Shown: positions 59,705 to 64,000 of the stretch, in pieces
How positions within the stretch are numbered: the stretch's first letter is position 1
Layout: every line of letters begins with the position of its first letter
Source of the DNA: CAZAPG01 sp964486935
Lineage (GTDB): Bacteria > Chloroflexota > Anaerolineae > 4572-78 > J111
DNA: 64,000 nt
Assembly: GCA_964486935.1 (NCBI GenBank)
Contig: CAZAPG010000012.1
Location: forward strand, 62,001 to 126,000
Direction of reading: 5' to 3'
Position numbers and translations under genes: made by a program
Notes under the pieces: generated by a model
The model's input: the letters and a program-made list of their open reading frames with translations, nothing else
Databases searched by the model: none
Told to the model about the DNA's origin: nothing

Positions 59705-60349
59705 TTACTCCTCGTCCTCTCTGGCTTCGGTGATAACTTCCGGTTCGGCGCTGACCTCTTCCGCTGCCTCTTCCTCTTCCAGAGCCTCAAGTTTGCGCGG
59801 CGGCTCAATTTTGGCTACCATCGACTCAGGGTCGGACAGCACGGTAATCGTGCCGGGCACGTTCAAATCGGCCACGGTGATGGTGTCGTTAAAATCAACC
59901 AGAGATTCAATGTTTACCTCAATCGAGGGTATCAGGTCTGAGGGTAAACATTCGGCCTCCAGCACGTCCAGCCCCTGGGTTAAAATACCGCCCTTATCTT
60001 CAACGCCGGGGGCCTGGCCCACCAGCACCAGCGGAATTTCGGTGTGGACTTTTCGGTCCATTTTAACCGCGTAAAAATCAACGTGCAGATAATGGCGTTT
60101 GACAACATCGCGTTGAATATCTCGGGCCATTGTAAAGTGCGGTTTTTGATTGCCTACCTGCAAGGCAATCAGTTGGTGCGTGCCGGCCACCGACAACACC
60201 TTATCCAGGGCAACTGCATCAACCTGAATAGCCTGGGTCTCCAGGTCTCCCCCATATATTACGGCGGGAACCAGCCCCCGCTGGCGTAAATCTTTGGCGT
60301 GTTTTTTGACCACCTGGCGGGCCTCTGCTTTTAATTCGAGTGCTTCCAT
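59705..60349 (-). CDS. rplY: Ribosomal protein L25 / general stress protein Ctc
   Basis: A 214-residue CTC-type L25, with an N-terminal 5S rRNA-binding domain (ALELKAEARQVVKKHAKDLR, LVPAVIYGGDLETQAIQV) and the longer TL5-type C-terminal domain (VHTEIPLVLVGQAPGVED, GGILTQGLDVLEAECLP, VEVNIESLVDFNDTITVADL). The C-terminus is an acidic tail (about residues 185-214). Length fits the long Ctc form rather than the short E. coli L25. AAGGAA lies upstream of ATG 60349. It binds 5S rRNA in the large subunit. Confidence 0.95.
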   Translation of the reverse strand: MEALELKAEARQVVKKHAKDLRQRGLVPAVIYGGDLETQAIQVDAVALDKVLSVAGTHQLIALQVGNQKPHFTMARDIQRDVVKRHYLHVDFYAVKMDRKVHTEIPLVLVGQAPGVEDKGGILTQGLDVLEAECLPSDLIPSIEVNIESLVDFNDTITVADLNVPGTITVLSDPESMVAKIEPPRKLEALEEEEAAEEVSAEPEVITEAREDEE

Positions 60350-60522
60350 TGTATTAATCCGTTCCTTAATAATTAACTATGTTGTTTCTGCGCAAAGAAA
60401 AATCGCCGCAAGTTGGGCGATTATTATCTAAAGCAACGCTGCTATTTTAGTAAGGAACAGGTTATTCGTCAAATTTGCGCGCAACCGGCAATGGCCGCCC
60501 CAAAACCCGGCAACTAAAATGC

Positions 60523-60615
60523 CAGCAATTCCAAATTCAAGTCCAGACCTGTCAGGTGTTTGCCCTCAAAACTTTGAAAACCCGACAGGTCTTACCGCCA
60601 AATTTAGAATTGCTG
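60523..60615. mobile_element. MITE-like element with perfect 9-bp target duplication
   Basis: A 93-bp non-coding palindromic element. Its ends are CAGCAATTCCAAATT and AATTTAGAATTGCTG, inverted repeats matching at 14 of 15 bases. CTAAAATGC flanks it directly on both sides (60514-60522 and 60616-60624), a perfect 9-bp target duplication. The interior has a second inverted repeat, AGACCTGTC (60545) with GACAGGTCT (60584). The rest of the roughly 319-bp gap between rplY and moeA shows no gene. Confidence 0.82.
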
Positions 60616-60668
60616 CTAAAATGCATCTTCTATTGACGAACTAATTGGTTGTGAATATACTAGAGGCC

Positions 60669-61958
60669 ATGGTCCGTCAAGACGACTCTAATCCTCTTAT
60701 TGCTGTTGAAGATGCGCTAAATACCATCTTACAAAATGTTACGCCTGTGGGCGCAGAGAGAGTTACTCTGGTCCAAAGTTTTGGGCGCGTCCTGGCGCAA
60801 GATATTGTTTCTAATGTAGATGTCCCCCCTTTTGCCAATTCGGCGATGGATGGCTACGCGATTATCGCCGCCGACAGCCACAACGCGTCGCCAGAGTCTC
60901 CGGTTCGGCTGGCGGTTATTGATAATATTCCGGCCGGAGTTACCCCCAGCAAAACGGTAACAGCCAACACTGCCGCCCGAATTATGACCGGCGCGCCAAT
61001 GCCCGCCGGCGCTAACGCCGTCATTCGGTTTGAGGAAACCAGCGAACACATCCTGGCCGGCAATGTGGCCGAAAACGAGGTGCTGCTCTACAACTCCGTA
61101 TCTGCCGGGGATAACGTGCGGCTGGCCGGAGAGGATATTAAGCAGGGGCAAACCATTTTAAAAGCCGGCCACCGGCTGCGGCCGCAAGATGTGGGCGTGC
61201 TGGCTGCCATTGGGCAGGCGCAGGCGCCGGTGTATCGCCGCCCGCGGGTAGCCATTTTGGCCACCGGCGATGAGCTGGTTGATGTTGACGAACCGATTAA
61301 ACCGGGTAAAATTCGCAACTCTAACGAGTATACCCAGGCCGCGCTGGCGCAAAAATATGGCGCCCAGCCGGTAATGCTGGGCATTGCCCGCGATACGGTT
61401 AAAGATTTGACCACCAAAATCAGGGCCGGCCTGGAGCAGCAGGTTGACCTGTTTCTCACCTCGGCGGGGGTGTCGGTGGGCGATTTTGACATGGTCAAAA
61501 CCGTGCTGGCCGATGAGGGCGAAATCCAGTTCTGGCAAGTCGCCATAAAACCGGGCAAACCGCTGGCCTTTGGGGTGCTGCGCTATAATAACAACGGCCA
61601 AACCTGCCGCGTTCCATTGATTGGTTTGCCCGGAAACCCGGTGGCGGCTATGGTTGCCTTTGAAGTATTCGCCCGGCCGGCCATTCTCAAACTGGGGGGA
61701 CAAACCACCCACCAAAAAACCGCCATCACAGCCACCCTGGATGAAGATATTACCAACAGCGGGCGTCGCCATTATATGCGGGCCTACCTGTACCCCCAGG
61801 GCGATGGCTACCGGGTGACTACCCGCGACAGCGGCGTGCAGGTGCAGGGGTCTGGTATTCTCACCTCGATGGTTTGGGCTAACGGATTGGTTGTGGTGCC
61901 GGAGCAGGTAACGCATTTGCCGGCAGGCGCGCCAGTTAAGGTTTGGATACTTGACTGA
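60669..61958 (+). CDS. moeA: Molybdopterin molybdotransferase MoeA
   Basis: MoeA inserts molybdate into adenylylated molybdopterin. About 429 residues. The N-terminal domain has VEDALNTILQNVTP, FANSAMDGYAIIA and IMTGAPMPAGANAVIRFE. The MPT-binding domain has RVAILATGDELVDVDEPIKP, KIRNSNEYTQAAL, TSAGVSVGDFDMVK and GLPGNPVAAMVAFEVFARP. ATG 60669 is preferred over upstream TTG/GTG starts in frame. A molybdenum-enzyme-using metabolism is implied; no Mo enzyme lies in the window. Confidence 0.95.
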   Translation: MVRQDDSNPLIAVEDALNTILQNVTPVGAERVTLVQSFGRVLAQDIVSNVDVPPFANSAMDGYAIIAADSHNASPESPVRLAVIDNIPAGVTPSKTVTANTAARIMTGAPMPAGANAVIRFEETSEHILAGNVAENEVLLYNSVSAGDNVRLAGEDIKQGQTILKAGHRLRPQDVGVLAAIGQAQAPVYRRPRVAILATGDELVDVDEPIKPGKIRNSNEYTQAALAQKYGAQPVMLGIARDTVKDLTTKIRAGLEQQVDLFLTSAGVSVGDFDMVKTVLADEGEIQFWQVAIKPGKPLAFGVLRYNNNGQTCRVPLIGLPGNPVAAMVAFEVFARPAILKLGGQTTHQKTAITATLDEDITNSGRRHYMRAYLYPQGDGYRVTTRDSGVQVQGSGILTSMVWANGLVVVPEQVTHLPAGAPVKVWILD

Positions 61959-62031
61959 CTTCCCCGAATTGGCTAAACTTGGCACAACAAATTTTTGGTA
62001 ATAAATAACAGGAAACCTTTTTAATTGAGTT

Positions 62032-62709
62032 ATGGCAAAAACCCGAACGCGAACCCGCTCTAAAGTAGACTCAAAACCCGTTATTTCGCCGCTATTAATT
62101 GGCTTGATTGCCGTAGCCGCAATTCTGGTGGTGGCCGGGTTGATTTTGCTGGGCAATCAGAGCCAGAGCAATCTGGCCGGCCCGGTTGATGTGGCCGACT
62201 TTCCGGTAATGGGCAGCCCCGAAGCGCCGGTGACGATGATTGAATTTGGCGACTATGGCTGACCTCATTGTCAAGCCTTTGAGCTTGAGAAATTTGATCT
62301 GCTGGAAGCAGATTACATAGACACCGGCAAAGTCAGATACATTGTGCATCCCTTTTATTTAGGCAACCCTGAAATTGGGCTGGCCACCGAAGCCGCCTGG
62401 TGCGCCAAAGACCAGGCAATGTTTTTTGAGTACCAGCATGCCCTGTATCAAAACCAGGGGCAGATGCCATACACCCAAAGCGCCCTGGTTAGCCTGGCCG
62501 GCGCCGTTGGGCTGGATACAAACGCCTTTGAGCAATGTTTGTCAAGCGGCACACACCGGGCCGATGTTGAGCGCGCTCGCAGAGCAGCGGCCAATCAGGG
62601 GGTCAATTCTACGCCCACTTTCTTTATTAACGGGCAACGGGTTGAGGGCAACCAGCCCTACTCCGTTTTTCAAAGAGTTATCGAGCAAGAACTGGCAAAC
62701 GCGCAATAA
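62032..62709 (+). CDS. DsbA-family thiol oxidoreductase with in-frame TGA at the active-site Cys: probable selenoprotein
   Basis: Read through TGA at 62260-62262, this is a 225-residue DsbA/thioredoxin-fold protein. A membrane anchor lies near residues 17-41. The active-site region reads IEFGDYG-TGA-PHCQAF, so the stop falls exactly on the first Cys of the CxxC pair of DsbA-like proteins (usually CPxC), giving UPHC if decoded as selenocysteine. The frame then continues without another stop through KVRYIVHPFYLG and VNSTPTFFINGQRVEG (with the cis-Pro TP) to the end. Without readthrough the first product would be 76 residues and inactive. Hairpins lie just 3' of the UGA. Selenoprotein machinery genes are not in the window; a sequencing error is the alternative. 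Confidence 0.8.
62271..62315 (+). promoter_or_regulatory. Hairpins downstream of the in-frame UGA (SECIS candidates)
   Basis: The first hairpin (62271-62288), 8 nt after the UGA, is TCAAGC-CTTTGA-GCTTGA. The second (62295-62315) has an 8-bp stem with one G-U pair (TGATCTGC with GCAGATTA) and loop TGGAA, whose GG resembles bacterial SECIS apical loops, though it sits further from the UGA than in E. coli fdhF. Neither is a clear match to the consensus. Confidence 0.35.
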
Positions 62710-62775
62710 AGTTACTTGTAAAATACAATTTTTGACGCACCCAATCGAAACAAATCTTATTATCAAGAGGTAATT

Positions 62776-63054
62776 ATGGCCACAAAAATTATCTGCCGCG
62801 CAACCGACTGCATCTTTTGGGAGGACAAACTTTGCACGTCGGACGAAATTGTTTACGACCCCGAAGAGGGCTGCCTGACTTATGAAGTTTTGGACGACGT
62901 TGTGGATTTGGAAGACGAGGAAGAAGAAGAGTGGGAAGATGAAGAACTGATTGATGAGGATGAAGACGAAGACCTGTGGGACGACGAAGAGGACGAAGAC
63001 CTGTTCATGGAAGACGATTTATTAGAAGATGACGACGATGAATGGCGTATGTAA
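62776..63054 (+). CDS. Cys-containing small protein with acidic tail
   Basis: A 92-residue protein from ATG 62776, with AAGAGG upstream. The first roughly 40 residues hold four Cys (IICRATDCIFW, KLCTSDE, EGCLTYEV), similar to DUF1540-like small Cys domains and possibly zinc-binding. Residues about 43-92 are almost entirely Asp/Glu, with Trp and Leu interspersed. It follows the DsbA-like gene by 66 nt. Function unknown. Confidence 0.75.
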   Translation: MATKIICRATDCIFWEDKLCTSDEIVYDPEEGCLTYEVLDDVVDLEDEEEEEWEDEELIDEDEDEDLWDDEEDEDLFMEDDLLEDDDDEWRM

Positions 63055-63147
63055 CTAATTGCGCCGGAGTAAATTGTCGCCCAAAAATCCTGGCCGGCCC
63101 ATAGCGCCCGACAAGGTATTTACTTCAACAATTTTTAGTAACTCCAC

Positions 63148-63176
63148 GAGCCAGAGGTATATTTTTACCCTGGCTC
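63148..63176 (+). terminator. Stem-loop terminator after the acidic Cys protein
   Basis: GAGCCAG pairs with CTGGCTC, and after a one-base bulge GGTA pairs with TACC around ATATTT. ATTTTG follows. It lies about 26 nt before the start of the deaminase, so it could also be a leader structure for that gene. Confidence 0.6.
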
Positions 63177-63201
63177 ATTTTGCAACTTATGGAGGTAAGA
63201 T

Positions 63202-64000
63202 ATGTCAAAACAAATGGTAGATATTCTGCTCACTAACGGCTGGCTGGTCGCTATGGACAACCAGATGACCATTCACCCCAAAGGAGCCGTTGCTATTAAA
63301 GATAACCTTATCGAAGCCGTGGGGCCATCCGACCGGCTGGAAGACGCGTATCAGGCGGCCACTATCATCAATTGCGAAAATTGCATCATCAGCCCCGGCC
63401 TGATTAACGCCCACACCCACGCTCCTATGACTCTGCTGCGCGGCCTGGCCGATGACCTGCGGCTGGATGTGTGGCTGTATGGTTACATGATGCCGGTAGA
63501 GCGTGAATTTGTTGACAACAACTTTTGTTATACCGGCACCCTGCTGGCCTGCGCCGAAATGATTCGCTCCGGCGTAACCACCTTTTGCGACATGTACTAC
63601 AACGAAACCGAAGTGGCCCGCGCCACCGCCGAAGCCGGGATGCGCGCCGTGCTGGCCCAAACCATTCTAAAATTTCCCAGCCCCGACGCCACCAACTATG
63701 ATGAAAGCCTGGAATATTGCCGCCAGTTTATTGAACAGTGGCTAAACCACCCCCTCATTATTCCGGCGGTGGGGCCGCACGCCCCCTACACCGCCACCCC
63801 CGATATGATTAAAAATTGCGTGGCTTTGGCCACCGAATACGACGTGCCGCTGCACATTCACATTGCCGAAACCGCGCTGGAGCAGGAAAACAGCCTCAAA
63901 CAGTACCACTCTACCGTGGTGCCCTGGCTCGACAAATACAGCCTGTTTCAGGCTAAAGTCATCGCCGCCCACTGCGTCCATCTACACGAAAACGAGATGC
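63202..64000 (+). CDS. 5-methylthioadenosine/S-adenosylhomocysteine deaminase-type amidohydrolase, 3' end cut
   Basis: An amidohydrolase of the MtaD/SAH-deaminase group, converting MTA, SAH or adenosine-type nucleosides to inosine forms. GGAGG lies 6 nt before ATG 63202; about 266 residues are in the window, out of the usual roughly 430. The metal site is INAHTHAPMTLLRG, HIHIAETALEQE supplies the third His and IAAHCVHLHENE the fourth. The ADDLRLDVWLYGYMMPVERE segment matches the MtaD group. The zinc Asp and C-terminus lie beyond the window edge. It follows a possible terminator or leader hairpin. Confidence 0.92.
   Translation, partial: MSKQMVDILLTNGWLVAMDNQMTIHPKGAVAIKDNLIEAVGPSDRLEDAYQAATIINCENCIISPGLINAHTHAPMTLLRGLADDLRLDVWLYGYMMPVEREFVDNNFCYTGTLLACAEMIRSGVTTFCDMYYNETEVARATAEAGMRAVLAQTILKFPSPDATNYDESLEYCRQFIEQWLNHPLIIPAVGPHAPYTATPDMIKNCVALATEYDVPLHIHIAETALEQENSLKQYHSTVVPWLDKYSLFQAKVIAAHCVHLHENEM

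Noticed and set aside
63055..63201. SAH or SAM riboswitch before the deaminase
   Set aside because: Only a simple terminator-like hairpin is present; no aptamer core motif could be recognised.

Overview
The window reads as chromosomal DNA of a Chloroflexota-type bacterium, probably an Anaerolineae-like lineage. This is an inference from gene content: secreted proteins with long Thr/Pro linkers, a MoxR/DUF58/von Willebrand A cluster, ThyX, an SPFH-GYF protein, PTPS-related membrane glycosyltransferase-like genes and intergenic short-repeat tracts. No rRNA gene or other taxonomic marker is present. The standard bacterial code applies (TGA stops end many genes), with one probable recoding event. 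Both ends cut genes: fumC on the left and an MTA/SAH-type deaminase on the right. I found no tRNA, rRNA, CRISPR array, phage module or full insertion sequence.

Layout. 0-4.5 kb: fumarase, a UroD-superfamily protein, Aat and an MFS transporter. 4.5-7 kb: two paralogous secreted proteins. 7.1-18.4 kb: a SUI1 homologue, a zincin and a MoxR/VWA/BatA/DUF58 cluster, followed by an acidic membrane protein and a gluzincin-like protease. 18.6-33.9 kb: a long minus-strand surface-polysaccharide region (nucleotide-sugar dehydrogenase, O-antigen ligase-TPR fusion, GT4, three tandem polytopic membrane paralogues) with thyX, a dehalogenase-like hydrolase, a LysM protein and an HD protein. 34-43 kb: a plus-strand run with EF-G2, chelatase I and D subunits, a second UroD-like protein, Nudix, TsaD, a HEAT protein, a cobalamin adenosyltransferase and DUF2231. 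43-53.5 kb: an RmlD-like reductase, dynamin-like GTPase, ProRS, a coiled-coil protein, nucleotidyltransferase, SPFH-GYF, STAS, RNase PH, a membrane protein and a CDF transporter. 53.6-57.4 kb: a giant cohesin/dockerin surface protein with a structured leader. 57.5-64 kb: YigZ, CoA-transferase, L25, MoeA, a DsbA-like protein interrupted by TGA, an acidic Cys protein and the deaminase.

Main discoveries. (1) At 62260 an in-frame TGA sits exactly on the first cysteine of the CPHC motif of a DsbA-family protein, so this is a strong candidate selenoprotein (UPHC). (2) Chelatase subunits I and D are joined by a -1 reading-frame change at a run of nine A, a dnaX-type slippery site, so one gene may yield a short and a fused subunit. 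(3) Two copies of a roughly 100-bp element with terminal inverted repeats and target-site-like direct repeats (3033 and 14941), plus an unrelated 93-bp element with a perfect 9-bp duplication (60523), look like MITEs. (4) Tracts of degenerate short words occur between genes and also inside the coding sequences of two membrane paralogues at the same position. (5) A roughly 200-nt leader with a strong intrinsic terminator precedes the giant surface protein and may be an undescribed riboswitch or attenuator.

Functional links. The chelatase and cobalamin adenosyltransferase suggest cobalamin metabolism. The dehydrogenase, ligase, GT4 and membrane paralogues suggest envelope glycan assembly. The MoxR/VWA cluster and gluzincin suggest envelope-protein quality control or complex assembly.
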